Positions 50,594 to 59,931 are shown, numbered from the stretch's first letter. The stretch is 64,000 nt of DNA from Polaromonas sp. YR568 (GCF_900116715.1 NZ_FPBM01000002.1:226589-290588), one strand, 5' to 3'. Program-made: numbers and translations. Notes: generated by a model from the letters alone, not told the origin.

Positions 50594-51163
50594 CTAGACG
50601 AACTGCGCGTTCTCTTCAGCCAGCGCCACGGCCTTGGCCATCACGGCGGCGATCTGCCACACCATGCCGGCAAACAACAAGGTCAGCAGCTCATTGCTGC
50701 CAAAACCCAGCGACAGCGCGCGCTGCCCGGCCGGTGCGCCGGCCGTCAACACCACCGTGATCAGCGTGGACGAAACCACGCCCATCACCACGGAGGCAAA
50801 GATGCCTGCGGCAAAACCGCGCAGATATTTGACGGTGCGAAGGCTGAAATACTCGGCCTGCGAAAATCCCGAGAAGCAGCGCATAGCGCACACCAGCCCG
50901 TAAGACGCGCAGCACACGGGCAAAACACCCAGCACCACGGCCAGGCACTTTTGCCCCAGCGTGATGTCCAGAGCCGCGGCCTGCGAGGCCGATAGCGACA
51001 GGCCAGCCCGCAGCAACAGGCTCTCAACCGGCGTGCTCAGCAGGTGGTAGGCCACCGCCAGGGGCAAGGCCAATGCCAGCAATGCGCAGGCCCAAGCCAA
51101 CACGCTGCTGATGCCCTGCACATCAGGCCCGGACTTGACCGTGGGAATGATGGTGTGTTTCAT
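50594..51163 (-). CDS. DUF2975 membrane protein
   Basis: A 189-residue membrane protein with four helices: VLAWACALLALALPLAVAYHL, CLAVVLGVLPVCCASYGLV, FAAGIFASVVMGVVSSTLITVV and LLTLLFAGMVWQIAAVMAKAV. The DUF2975 pattern includes FSQAEYFSLRTVKYLRGFA. The gene is upstream of the XRE regulator gene and starts just after an AT-rich region with inverted repeats at 51204-51251. Confidence 0.88.
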   Translation of the reverse strand: MKHTIIPTVKSGPDVQGISSVLAWACALLALALPLAVAYHLLSTPVESLLLRAGLSLSASQAAALDITLGQKCLAVVLGVLPVCCASYGLVCAMRCFSGFSQAEYFSLRTVKYLRGFAAGIFASVVMGVVSSTLITVVLTAGAPAGQRALSLGFGSNELLTLLFAGMVWQIAAVMAKAVALAEENAQFV

Positions 51164-51203
51164 GGGAGCACCTCTTTGCCTTGTGAAGAGGATTCCATTG
51201 TTT

Positions 51204-51251
51204 CAGAATAATTTCTGTAAAACAATAATTAATAGCTTTAAAACAGAAATT
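51204..51251. promoter_or_regulatory. Inverted repeats upstream of the DUF2975 gene
   Basis: CAGAA-N4-TTCTG at 51204-51217 overlaps AATTTCTGT (51210-51218), which is repeated inverted as ACAGAAATT at 51243-51251. They lie in an AT-rich island about 40-90 bases upstream of the start. They may be operators for the XRE regulator. The rest of the 51164-51400 gap is not coding. Confidence 0.45.
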
Positions 51252-51400
51252 AAGCAGCCTTAATGCAGTGTTTTGGCGACAAGCCCAAAACCCGGCAGGA
51301 AAAGGCCTGAGGTGGGTTTGGGGTAAATTGGCCTCACAAGCACCGGGACTGCCCGCGGGCGGCCCTTCCAAAAAGAGACATCCTCATTCCTGCCACCACC

Positions 51401-52321
51401 ATGCCCACACCAACCGCCGCACGCAAAACTCCTTCCCTTCAGTCGCTCAAAGGCGTGCGCGTATTGAGCCTGGCGCTCAACCTGCCCGGCCCGGCGGCCC
51501 TGATGCGTTGCCGCCAGATGGGCGCCAGTTGCGTGAAGCTCGAACCCCCGCCGCCGCAAGGCGCACCGGCCGGTGCATCGGGCGACCCGATGAAGCACTA
51601 CAACCCCACAGCCTATGCCGCGCTGCATGACGGCGTGCGCACGGGCCTGGCCGACCTCAAGACTGAGGCTGGCCAAAAGAAGCTGCACAGCGAGCTCGCC
51701 AAAACCGATGTGTTGATCACCTCGTTCAGGCCATCGGCGCTGGTCAAGCTGGGCCTGACATGGAAGGCCCTGCACAAGCAGCACCCACACCTGAGCCAGG
51801 TCGCCATCGTCGGCAGCCTGGGCGAGCGCGCCGAGGAGCCCGGCCATGACCTCACCTACCTTGCAGAAAACGACCTGCTCACCGGCCTGAATCTGCCCGC
51901 CACGCTGTATGCCGACATGGGCGGCTCGCTGATGGCCAGCGAGGCCGTGCTACAGGCCGTGATGCACCAGCGCAGCAAAGGCAAAGGTGTGTACCTGGAG
52001 GTCGCCCTTTCCGGCGCCGCAGCCTACATGGCCTTGCCCCGCGCCTGGGGCCTGACACAAGCCGGCTCGGCCGTGGGCGGCGGGCATGCGGGTTACCGCG
52101 TCTATGCATGCAAGGACGGCCGCGTCGCAGTGGCGGCGCTGGAGCCGCACTTCGCGGCCAGCCTGTGCGCGGCCGCAGGCGTTGAAGCATCCGGCATGAA
52201 GGCCATGTTTACACCCGCCACGCACGAAACGATTGAGGCCTGGCTCAAAACCCGCACGCGCAAGGAGCTGGACAAGCTCGCGGTGCAGCAGGACATACCG
52301 CTGCACACGCTGGCGCCGTGA
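51401..52321 (+). CDS. CoA transferase (CaiB/BaiF family)
   Basis: A 306-residue class III CoA-transferase. The N-terminus SLKGVRVLSLALNLPGPAAL matches the family opening. The catalytic Asp region is visible as AENDLLTGLNLPATLYADMGG, but shorter than the 390-430 of full-length Frc. ATG at 51401. The stop overlaps the DUF1294 start in GTGA. Substrate not known; it may help activate an acid from a nearby route. Confidence 0.75.
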   Translation: MPTPTAARKTPSLQSLKGVRVLSLALNLPGPAALMRCRQMGASCVKLEPPPPQGAPAGASGDPMKHYNPTAYAALHDGVRTGLADLKTEAGQKKLHSELAKTDVLITSFRPSALVKLGLTWKALHKQHPHLSQVAIVGSLGERAEEPGHDLTYLAENDLLTGLNLPATLYADMGGSLMASEAVLQAVMHQRSKGKGVYLEVALSGAAAYMALPRAWGLTQAGSAVGGGHAGYRVYACKDGRVAVAALEPHFAASLCAAAGVEASGMKAMFTPATHETIEAWLKTRTRKELDKLAVQQDIPLHTLAP

Positions 52322-52704
52322 CGCGCACGCGCAGTTCCGGACTCATGCTGCCCGCCATCGCCGCCTACTGCGGCCTGGTGCTCTGGGCGGTTTGGCGCTC
52401 ACTGCTGCCGTTGTGGATATTGCCAGCGTTGTTTGCGTTCAATTTGCTGACGTTCTGGATGTACTGGGTCGACAAACGCGCGGCGCAAACTGGCCAGTGG
52501 CGTACACCGGAAAGCACCTTGCAACTTCTGGCGCTGGCGGGCGGTTGGCCCGGTGCCTGGCTGGCGCAGCAGGTCTTGCGGCACAAGTCGAGCAAACAGC
52601 CCTTTCGGGCCGTCTACTGGTTGATGGCGGCATTGCATGGCCTGCTGCTTGGGGCCTGGCTGTTTTGGCCGCCGCTAAGAGCGTCGCTGACCGCCTGGCG
52701 GTAG
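52318..52704 (+). CDS. DUF1294 family membrane protein
   Basis: A 128-residue protein with three or four helices. The family pattern FNLLTFWMYWVDKRAAQTGQW and GGWPGAWLAQQVLRHKSSK is clear. The GTG start overlaps the CoA-transferase stop. Function unknown. Confidence 0.88.
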   Translation: MTRTRSSGLMLPAIAAYCGLVLWAVWRSLLPLWILPALFAFNLLTFWMYWVDKRAAQTGQWRTPESTLQLLALAGGWPGAWLAQQVLRHKSSKQPFRAVYWLMAALHGLLLGAWLFWPPLRASLTAWR

Positions 52705-52743
52705 ATCCAGGCGATCAGGCAGCTCACCGTACCAGCGCGGCGC

Positions 52744-53649
52744 TCACGGGGTGCGCCGCGCCAGCACCAGCATTGCAGCCCCCAGCAACAAAGCTCCCAC
52801 ACCCTGCTGCGCTGTCAGCGGCTCGGCAAGCAGCCATGCCGCCGCAACGGCCGCCACCAATGCCTCCACCAGCGTGCCGATCACCGTCGCCGTGGGCGAC
52901 AGCCTGCGCGCACCCCAGGCAAACGCCAGGTAGGCAATTGAGGTGGTGACGACGCCGGTGTAGCCCACCTGCAGCCAGGCGATGGTGTGCTGCGGCCAGG
53001 TGATGCCCTGCGCTACGGCAATGACCAGCATCAGCAAGGCAGCAGCGCTCATGCTCCAGGCCGAGGCCGTCACGGCAGGGATGTGCGAAGGCATGCGCGC
53101 ATTACCCAGCACCACGAGTGCATAGAGGCCCGCCGACGCGAGAGACCAGGCCACGCCAGCCGCATAGTGAACAGGTAGGCTCAGCGCTTCACCCGGCCAG
53201 GCGATCAGGCTCACGCCGGTCAGTGCAAGGCTGAGCGCCAGCAGCAACCGGCCGCTGGCGCGCTCATAGCCGCGCAGCACCGACAGCAGCGCAACGATCA
53301 CCGGCGCGCAGCAGATCGAGATCACGGTGGGCAATGCAGCACCGATATGGCTGACGCCGACAAACCAGCTGGTGACATTCATCGCCATGGCCAGGCCGGT
53401 GCCGACGACAAGCCCCCTGCTCCGCCAGGGCAAATGCCGCCACTGGGCATCCCTGGGCGCGGCGGTCATTTGCCGCCAATGCCACCACCACAACAGCGGC
53501 AAGCCGAGCGCAAAGCGCGCCAGAGACAGGCTGTAAGGCGTCATGCCCCCGGCCATTACAGACTGGGCAACCACGGCGCCCACACCCCACAAGACGCCCG
53601 CAAGCAGGACGCCACCCCAGGCCAAGGCGGCCGATGTTTGGGTTTTCAT
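52744..53649 (-). CDS. EamA family transporter (DMT superfamily)
   Basis: A 301-residue, ten-helix exporter. Two EamA repeats cover about residues 10-140 and 155-295. The first begins AALAWGGVLLAGVLWGVGAV, and the end of the second is TATVIGTLVEALVAAVAAAWLLAEPLT. The start at MKTQTSAALAWGG is chosen; a frame to 53721 adds a charged extension with no support. The 245-base gap upstream (53650-53894) is featureless. Confidence 0.9.
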   Translation of the reverse strand: MKTQTSAALAWGGVLLAGVLWGVGAVVAQSVMAGGMTPYSLSLARFALGLPLLWWWHWRQMTAAPRDAQWRHLPWRSRGLVVGTGLAMAMNVTSWFVGVSHIGAALPTVISICCAPVIVALLSVLRGYERASGRLLLALSLALTGVSLIAWPGEALSLPVHYAAGVAWSLASAGLYALVVLGNARMPSHIPAVTASAWSMSAAALLMLVIAVAQGITWPQHTIAWLQVGYTGVVTTSIAYLAFAWGARRLSPTATVIGTLVEALVAAVAAAWLLAEPLTAQQGVGALLLGAAMLVLARRTP

Positions 53650-53894
53650 GAAAAAAGTTCTCCATCCGTGCGCCTGCCGCAAGCGGGGTCGCCGCAAGAA
53701 AAAAGCAGGCAGGCGCGTCAACTCAAGGTCGCACGCTGTTCAGCAGAACAGACGCAACCGATGGGCGCAGTCCGGCACCAAGCCGGATGCATCACAGAGT
53801 GACGGAGGGGGGAGAAAGCTGGAGGTGCATGGGACGAATGATAACGAAGGGCGAAACGCGGAAAGCCGGCGCGGCAAAAGCCCGAGTGCCGGGG

Positions 53895-54740
53895 TCAGGC
53901 AGACGCGGTTGCACGCGCTTGCCGGGGCCGCTCAAACACCAGCCGGACAAAGGCATACAGGGCCCAGAGCAGCAGCAAAGGAATCACCAGCGTCTGCAGC
54001 ACAAAAATCACGATGAGCCGGATGATGTGCTCGGTGGCCTGCTCGGCTGCGCGCTTGAGGTTCTCGACGTGTTTGGTGACGTCGCCGTTTTTGGCCAGCC
54101 AGTCTTTCAGGGTGTCGACCATGCCGCGATTGTCGGGCGTTGCGGCGACGGCCGGGTTGAGCTTGCCGGTCTGGCCTGCCGTGCTGTCGATGAGCTGCTG
54201 GCTGGCGGCGTAATCGGCTGACAGGAATTTCTGCCATAGCAAGTCGCTGCCCAGGGTGACCACCGGCACGGCAAAACGCAGCATCAGCAAAATCACCAGC
54301 AGCCTGGAGAGCCACGAAGGCACTTGCGGCTGGCGCATGTAGCACCACCACCAGCCCAATGCCGCAGCACTCAGCGCGAACGACACTGGCCAGTAACTGC
54401 CGATGCTGATCAGCGCTTTCTGGATGCCGAAGGCGACGCTGGCCGCGAGCATCAAGTGCGAGAACTGCTCGACCAGGTCGTTGACGGGGTCCAGAATCTG
54501 CCCCGGCGCGAAGGTAACGCCCACGCCGAAAGGCTGCACCGAAGCCTCAGTGCCCTGCGCGACGGAGATCACCGCGTTGAGCAGCCTGGCGGTCGCAAAG
54601 CTCACCAATGCGCGCTTGAGTCCTGCATCAACCTGCTGCATGGCGGGTGCGTCCAGCGGGGCGAGCCAGGCGCAGGCCGTGAGGGCTGCCATGGTGAAGG
54701 CCACGAGGGCTCTTCGTACGGTCGTCATGGCAACAGACAT
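53895..54740 (-). CDS. Membrane protein of unknown function
   Basis: A 281-residue protein that I do not recognise. An N-terminal hydrophobic segment (LVAFTMAALTACAWL) could be a signal peptide or lipoprotein-like start (TAC). Helices follow at FSHLMLAASVAFGIQ, VSFALSAAALGWWWCYM and WLSRLLVILLMLRFAVPVV. Between them and the last helix (LIVIFVLQTLVIPLLLLWALYAFV) lies a soluble loop of about 80 residues. AGGAGATCCA precedes the ATG at 54740. It stands alone; the 259 bases to the next gene show no open frame of note. Confidence 0.65.
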   Translation of the reverse strand: MSVAMTTVRRALVAFTMAALTACAWLAPLDAPAMQQVDAGLKRALVSFATARLLNAVISVAQGTEASVQPFGVGVTFAPGQILDPVNDLVEQFSHLMLAASVAFGIQKALISIGSYWPVSFALSAAALGWWWCYMRQPQVPSWLSRLLVILLMLRFAVPVVTLGSDLLWQKFLSADYAASQQLIDSTAGQTGKLNPAVAATPDNRGMVDTLKDWLAKNGDVTKHVENLKRAAEQATEHIIRLIVIFVLQTLVIPLLLLWALYAFVRLVFERPRQARATASA

Positions 54741-54999
54741 TGGATCTCCTGCGGGTGTGAATCAGCGGTGCTGCGGCGATGCGTTTTGACCACCGCGGCG
54801 TGTGAAGCATCTTGCCAGAAAGACATGCAAAGACTTGTACCTGGGTGGCCCAGGCAGCTTTACAAAAGGGCTCGGGTTATTCCCTAGATGGCTCCGCGAC
54901 ATCGGAAATATCATAAGCATGCTTATTAATTTTCAGGCACTTTTCCGCATCGCTCACCGGCACCCTTTTCAGCCCCTCTTCAGCCTCTCTTCAACCCGC

Positions 55000-56004
55000 A
55001 TGGACACGCCCATGAAGAACTTCCTGCCGCGCTTTTTTGGCGCCCTCTCCTGCCTGGCCTTGATCACATTGACCGCCTACGCCCCTCATGCTTCGGCGCA
55101 AGCGCAGGACTACCCCAACAGACCCATACGCCTCGTCATCCCCTACCCGCCCGGCGGCGGCAATGACACGCTGGGCCGGCTGGTGGCGCAGCGCCTTTCC
55201 GTTGCGCTGGGCCAGCAGGTCTATGTCGACAACAAGGCCGGCGCCGGCGGCAACCTGGGCACCGAACTGGTGGCACACGCCAAGCCCGACGGCTACACAC
55301 TGACACTGGGTTTTGTCGCCAACATGGCGATGACGCCGCACCTGGGCAAGGTCAACTACGACCCCGTGAAAGACTTCGCCCCTGTCAGCATGGTGGCGCA
55401 GGGCTACCAGATCCTGGTGGTGAACCCGGCCTTCCCTGCCAAGACCGTGCCCGAGCTGGTCGCCATGGCCAAGGCCAAGCCAGGCTCGCTGAACTACGCA
55501 TCCGGCGGCAACGGCTCACCGCTGCACCTGGTGGCCGAGCTCTTCAAACTCTCGGCCGGTGTCGACATCCAGCACATCCCCTACAAGGGCAGCAACCCGG
55601 CGGCCGCCGCCGTGCTGGGCGGTGAAACGCAGATGGTGTTTGGCGGCGTGGTGTCCAGCCTGCCTTTTGTCAAATCAGGCAAGCTGCGCGCACTGGCAGT
55701 GACTTCGCCCAAACGCATTGAAGCGGCGCCCGATGTGCCGACCATGGTGGAGCTGGGCTACAAGGGCGTGGAAGCCAGCTCCTGGTACGGCCTCTTCGCA
55801 CCCGCCGGTACGCCGCCCGCCATCATCGCGCGGCTCAACAAGGAAATGGTGGCCCTGGGCAAAAACCCCGAGCACCGCGCACAGCTCGACAAGCAGGGCC
55901 AGGAGGCGGTGTACAGCACGCCTGAAGAACTGGCAGCTTATGTGAAGAGCGAATCCGACAAATGGTCCCGCGTGATCAAAACCGCAAAAATCGAGGCAGA
56001 GTAA
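55000..56004 (+). CDS. Bug-family solute-binding protein
   Basis: A 334-residue TTT-type receptor. The signal peptide (FFGALSCLALITLTAYAPHASA) is followed by QDYPNRPIRLVIPYPPGGGND and DNKAGAGGNLGTELVAHAKPDG. The start is ATG at 55000 or 55012; neither has a good ribosome-binding site, and a longer frame to 54802 is not supported. The stop is one base before the TTG start of the decarboxylase-like gene, so the two are coupled. No TctA/TctB nearby. Confidence 0.9.
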   Translation: MDTPMKNFLPRFFGALSCLALITLTAYAPHASAQAQDYPNRPIRLVIPYPPGGGNDTLGRLVAQRLSVALGQQVYVDNKAGAGGNLGTELVAHAKPDGYTLTLGFVANMAMTPHLGKVNYDPVKDFAPVSMVAQGYQILVVNPAFPAKTVPELVAMAKAKPGSLNYASGGNGSPLHLVAELFKLSAGVDIQHIPYKGSNPAAAAVLGGETQMVFGGVVSSLPFVKSGKLRALAVTSPKRIEAAPDVPTMVELGYKGVEASSWYGLFAPAGTPPAIIARLNKEMVALGKNPEHRAQLDKQGQEAVYSTPEELAAYVKSESDKWSRVIKTAKIEAE

Positions 56005-56005
56005 A

Positions 56006-57004
56006 TTGAATCCCCTTCCCCTGACCCTGGCCCTGGGCCCCTACGACCATACCCGCGACGTGACCGACGGCACGGTCCGCGTGGAAGGCGTGCAGCTGCG
56101 CACGCTGGACTTGCCGATTGAGGAAATCTTTTACCGCTTCACGCTGCACCGCGAATGGGACGTGTCGGAAATGTCCATGGGCAAGTACATCGCCTTGCGC
56201 TCGCAGGACGACACCAGCGTGATGGCGTTGCCGGTGTTTATCTCGCGCGCGTTCCGGCACTCGATGTTTTATGTGCGGGAAGGCAGCGCCATCAAACGCC
56301 CCGAAGACCTGCAGGGTAAAAAAATCGGCATCCCCGAGTGGGCGCAGACCGCCGGCATCTATGGCCGCGGCTACCTCAGCGACTATGTGGGCCTCAAGCT
56401 CAAGGACATCCAGTGGGTGCAGGCCGGCGTCAACGAACCCGGCCGCAAGGAGAAGGTCAAGCTCAAGCTGCCCGAAGGCATGCAGTACCGCAACGTGCCC
56501 GACAGCAGCCTCAACGAGATGCTGCTCAAGGGCGAGGTCGATGCCGTGATGTCGGCCCGCCCGCCCAACGCGCTGGGCCAAGGCATCGTCAGGCTGATGC
56601 CCGACTACCAGGCGGCCGAAGAGCAGTACTTCAAAGACACCAGCATCTACCCGATCATGCATGGCCTGGTGCTCAAGGGCCCGGTGCTGGAAGCCCACCC
56701 GTGGACAGGCATGAGCTTCGTCAAGGCCTTCACCGAAGCCAAAAACCGCTCCATCGAGCGCCTGTCGGACGTCACCGCTTCGCACGCACCGCTGGCCTGG
56801 CTGGCGGAATACACCGAGCGCATGCGCGGCATGTTCGGCGACGATTTCTTTCCCTACGGCATAGGTCCCGGACGCGGCGGCGACATCAACCGCGCCACGC
56901 TACAAGCCTTCCTGAAGTTCGGCTTTGAACAAGGCGTGTGCCACCGCAAGCTGGACGTGGAAGAACTTTTCCCGAAGCAGGTATTGGGCTCTTACAAGGT
57001 GTGA
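56006..57004 (+). CDS. 4,5-dihydroxyphthalate decarboxylase-like protein
   Basis: A 332-residue protein of the 4,5-dihydroxyphthalate decarboxylase (Pht5-type) family, which converts 4,5-dihydroxyphthalate to protocatechuate in phthalate breakdown. Typical blocks are EMSMGKYIAL, VFISRAFRHSMFYV and the IPEWAQTAGIYGRGYL region; the fold resembles periplasmic binding proteins. There is no signal peptide. The TTG start has GAGG 9 bases upstream. No phthalate dioxygenase is nearby, so the true substrate is open. It is coupled to the Bug receptor gene. Confidence 0.82.
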   Translation: MNPLPLTLALGPYDHTRDVTDGTVRVEGVQLRTLDLPIEEIFYRFTLHREWDVSEMSMGKYIALRSQDDTSVMALPVFISRAFRHSMFYVREGSAIKRPEDLQGKKIGIPEWAQTAGIYGRGYLSDYVGLKLKDIQWVQAGVNEPGRKEKVKLKLPEGMQYRNVPDSSLNEMLLKGEVDAVMSARPPNALGQGIVRLMPDYQAAEEQYFKDTSIYPIMHGLVLKGPVLEAHPWTGMSFVKAFTEAKNRSIERLSDVTASHAPLAWLAEYTERMRGMFGDDFFPYGIGPGRGGDINRATLQAFLKFGFEQGVCHRKLDVEELFPKQVLGSYKV

Positions 57005-57075
57005 TGGACGCGCGGCGGCTGAACGCGCCGCAGCCAGCGCCACACGCCCGGGATCAATGCCCGGGTCGCGGGCTA

Positions 57076-58257
57076 TCAGGATTTTCCCGCTTTCGGTTCC
57101 GCCTTGGCAACCGGCGCCTTGATCAGCGCGAGCCGTGCCTGCTCGAGCATGTCCTTGTGTTTTGAGGCTTCGATAAAAGCAGCTTCGTCACCGGTTGACC
57201 AGCCTTTGAACGTTGCCTCCAGGAATGCCCGGCGGCTCTGCGGATACTGCTTCATCGCGGCCAACAAAGATGCATCGGGCATCGCCGGATTGATGGTGAA
57301 AGCACTCCACCGTTGCTCCACCGCCCGCCAGGCAGGAATGAGTTCAGCGCTCATCTGCGGCACCAGGTCTTTCGCGGGGATATCTTCTTCGAGTGCCTTG
57401 TTCATGAATGCCTCGAACCGCGCATTCAGCGGATTGATCTGCGATTCGTACTCGCGCGCAGCCTGCTGCAATGCCATGACTTCCGACCAGTAGTAAGGCG
57501 GTTTGGGCGCGTAAAACGTCCCGGCAGCGATGACGATGACCGCTATCAGGGATGCCGCCACAGGGGCAAGCCAGCCACTTCGCCTCGCATCTGCCTGGGA
57601 AGCCTTGGGCCGCAGCACCACGCCCAGCACGACACCGCACAGCAAGCCGGCAAGCAGGGAGCCAAAGTCCGCCGAGCCCTTGACAACGGCAAAGCCCAGA
57701 AGTCCAAGTAGCGGCAACAGGGCCAGTCCCCTCAGTATGGAAAGGTCCTGCCTTCGCGGCGCCCCTTCGGCCCCTCGCCACATGGCAATGAGAAGGCACA
57801 AGCCCAGGCCCAGCGCCGGTCCACCGGCACCCACACTCACGGTCATGAAATCACGAAAATAAAGCGTCGCCACGCTGCACAGCGCAGATACCAGCACAAA
57901 CGAAAGCAAAAGACGCCAGGCGCCATAGGTACGCTCGAAAGCGCCTGAGACTACCCAGAAAAAGGGAATGAAGGTCACGAGGCCGATCACGGAGCCCAGT
58001 TGCAGTTTGGAGGCGACAAGCCGCCACCAATTTCCACTCTCCAGAGTGGTCGTGGCAGAGTTGCCACCCCATGTCAGCAAAGCATCATTGCCCGGAGTAA
58101 ACCAGGTGCCGGCACTGTAGAGCATCACCGCAGTCAGGCCCAGCATCGCCAAAAGAATCAGCACTGTGCACCAGGCCCATGCAGGCCTGGGCTCTATCCG
58201 CGCATCGAGGGCTGCGGGCTGCGTGTCCGGCCGGGTGTCATCAAAGGCTGTTGCCAT
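57076..58257 (-). CDS. Rhomboid-family membrane protein lacking the catalytic dyad
   Basis: A 393-residue protein. It has six to seven helices in residues 26-215, then one further helix (LIAVIVIAAGTFYAP, about 232-250) and a soluble C-terminal domain of about 140 residues. It aligns with rhomboids through GNDALLTWGGN, ESGNWWRLV and AFERTYGAWRLL. The active-site GxSG is GAGG (Gly145 replaces Ser) and the His of AHxGG is Asp197 (ADFGS), so proteolysis is unlikely. It follows the secreted TPR gene by one base (TGA-A-ATG). Confidence 0.78.
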   Translation of the reverse strand: MATAFDDTRPDTQPAALDARIEPRPAWAWCTVLILLAMLGLTAVMLYSAGTWFTPGNDALLTWGGNSATTTLESGNWWRLVASKLQLGSVIGLVTFIPFFWVVSGAFERTYGAWRLLLSFVLVSALCSVATLYFRDFMTVSVGAGGPALGLGLCLLIAMWRGAEGAPRRQDLSILRGLALLPLLGLLGFAVVKGSADFGSLLAGLLCGVVLGVVLRPKASQADARRSGWLAPVAASLIAVIVIAAGTFYAPKPPYYWSEVMALQQAAREYESQINPLNARFEAFMNKALEEDIPAKDLVPQMSAELIPAWRAVEQRWSAFTINPAMPDASLLAAMKQYPQSRRAFLEATFKGWSTGDEAAFIEASKHKDMLEQARLALIKAPVAKAEPKAGKS

Positions 58258-58258
58258 T

Positions 58259-59866
58259 TCAGCCCCCTTTCTTCAATGCGTCTATCCGCCGCAGGACCGT
58301 CTCGACCAGCTTGGGCTTGCCGTCTTGCCGGGCCAGCGCCAAAGCCCGCTGCAGCGCCGCTTGCGCACCTTGCGAGTCACCCATTTTTGCCAGTATCTCG
58401 GCATGCTCCAGCTCTGCCTTGGCCCCGTCCGCGAGCATGCCAACCTTGCCGTAGCCATCAATCGCACGCCGCACGGCCACCAGCGCTTCGGGCAAATTGC
58501 CGGCGTAACGCTGGCCACCCGCAATCATCAGGTCCGCCATGGCCACCTTGTCCTGGTGATTGATTTGCGCGAACAAATCGCGGCTTTGCTGGATCATCTC
58601 CAGGCCGGTGCGGATATCGTTCGCCGCGCCATGAATACGCCCGAGTTCGTATAGCCCTTGCGCGACGCCGGACTTCATGCCCGCCGCCTTGTAGAGCTCG
58701 ATGGCACGCTCGGCTTCAGGCTTTGCCGCCTCAAACGCCGTGGGACGCAGCAGCGAGGCCAGACGCAGGCGCGCGCTGGCTTCATTGCCGGGTTGCTTGG
58801 TCGTCTCGCCCGCCTTGATGGCCGCGCGGTAAAAAACCTCGGCTTGTGGCCTGCGGCCGTCTATCCATTCGGCGTCACCCAGCGCCTCGCTGGCCAGGCC
58901 TTGTCCAACAAGCTGCGCATCAGCTTTGAAGGCCGCCTGTGCCTGGGTGGCCTGCTCACGCATGAGCTCCGCGTTGCCCATCAGACCGTGTAGCAAGGCC
59001 AACTTCAGCAGGACGTTACCCGTAGCGCCCGAGTCTTTGCTTTTGCGGGCTGCCGCCAGGGCGCGCTGGTAGAAAGCCATCGCTTCAGGCAGTTTGTACC
59101 GGGCAACGGAGAGCTCACCCAGCGCGAGCAGTGAATAGGATTCCGCCTCCGGGTTCAAGGCTGTCAAGGCACGGGCCAGGGCACGTTCGAAAAGCTGTTG
59201 TGCCGCCTGCAGGTTGCCGTCATCCATCGCCCGGCGGCCCTGTTGGCGCAAGGCCGTTGCTTCCGCGAGGGGTGAGCCTTGCGACTGGGATTGCTCCAGC
59301 AGGCTTTCGAGTTGGGAGGCCTTGGTTGCGGGATCTCCGCGACGGGTTCGCACGGCAAGGCTGGTGGCATTGAGCAAACCCAGGCTGTCGCCCGCGGCTG
59401 CCGACAGCTTGCGGGCGGCATCGGCTTGCGTTTGAGACGCTTCGGGTTGACCCAGCTGGTTGAGCATGTCGGCCATCTCCAGGCGAATCGTTCCTTGCCC
59501 ACCAATGTTGCCTTCGATCTCGTAGAGCAAGAGGCTGCGGCGCAGCAGGCGCATGGCGGCGTCGCTGTTTCCGTTTTTGAGTTCGATCCGCGCAAGGTTA
59601 TGCAGGGCTAGCGCCTCAATATCACGCATGCGTGTTGTTTTGGCCAGTTCCAGAGCCCTCCGGGCGGTGGAGCTTGCGGGTTCGGTACGGCCCTGGTCGA
59701 GCAAGGCGGCAGACTCGTTGACCAGGAGCAGAACCTGTTGCTCGTCGGCGGACAAAGTGCGCCCGACTTTTGCCTGATAGGTTTGCTGGACCTGCGCCAG
59801 GACGCTGCCACCGGCCGTACAAAGCAACACTGTCGCGATGAACAGCTTTGCGGAGCCTGTCTGCAT
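58259..59866 (-). CDS. Secreted TPR-repeat protein
   Basis: A 535-residue exported protein. The signal peptide (KLFIATVLLCTAGGSVLAQ, about 7-25) is followed almost entirely by TPR-like helical repeats, for example HNLARIELKNGNSDAAMRLL and LLALGELSVARYKLPEAMAF. The start at 59866 has a strong GAGGAGG site; a frame up to 59899 adds 11 residues and is rejected. TPR proteins usually form binding scaffolds. Downstream is the pseudo-rhomboid gene, one base away, so they probably act together in the envelope. Confidence 0.82.
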   Translation of the reverse strand: MQTGSAKLFIATVLLCTAGGSVLAQVQQTYQAKVGRTLSADEQQVLLLVNESAALLDQGRTEPASSTARRALELAKTTRMRDIEALALHNLARIELKNGNSDAAMRLLRRSLLLYEIEGNIGGQGTIRLEMADMLNQLGQPEASQTQADAARKLSAAAGDSLGLLNATSLAVRTRRGDPATKASQLESLLEQSQSQGSPLAEATALRQQGRRAMDDGNLQAAQQLFERALARALTALNPEAESYSLLALGELSVARYKLPEAMAFYQRALAAARKSKDSGATGNVLLKLALLHGLMGNAELMREQATQAQAAFKADAQLVGQGLASEALGDAEWIDGRRPQAEVFYRAAIKAGETTKQPGNEASARLRLASLLRPTAFEAAKPEAERAIELYKAAGMKSGVAQGLYELGRIHGAANDIRTGLEMIQQSRDLFAQINHQDKVAMADLMIAGGQRYAGNLPEALVAVRRAIDGYGKVGMLADGAKAELEHAEILAKMGDSQGAQAALQRALALARQDGKPKLVETVLRRIDALKKGG

Positions 59867-59931
59867 GATTCCCCTCCTCATGATCTCTTTTATGCTCATC
59901 GAGCATTCTAGGAGGGATGTTGCTGCGGACC

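Noticed and set aside
57076..58257. Active rhomboid protease
   Set aside because: The catalytic Ser and His positions hold Gly145 and Asp197.
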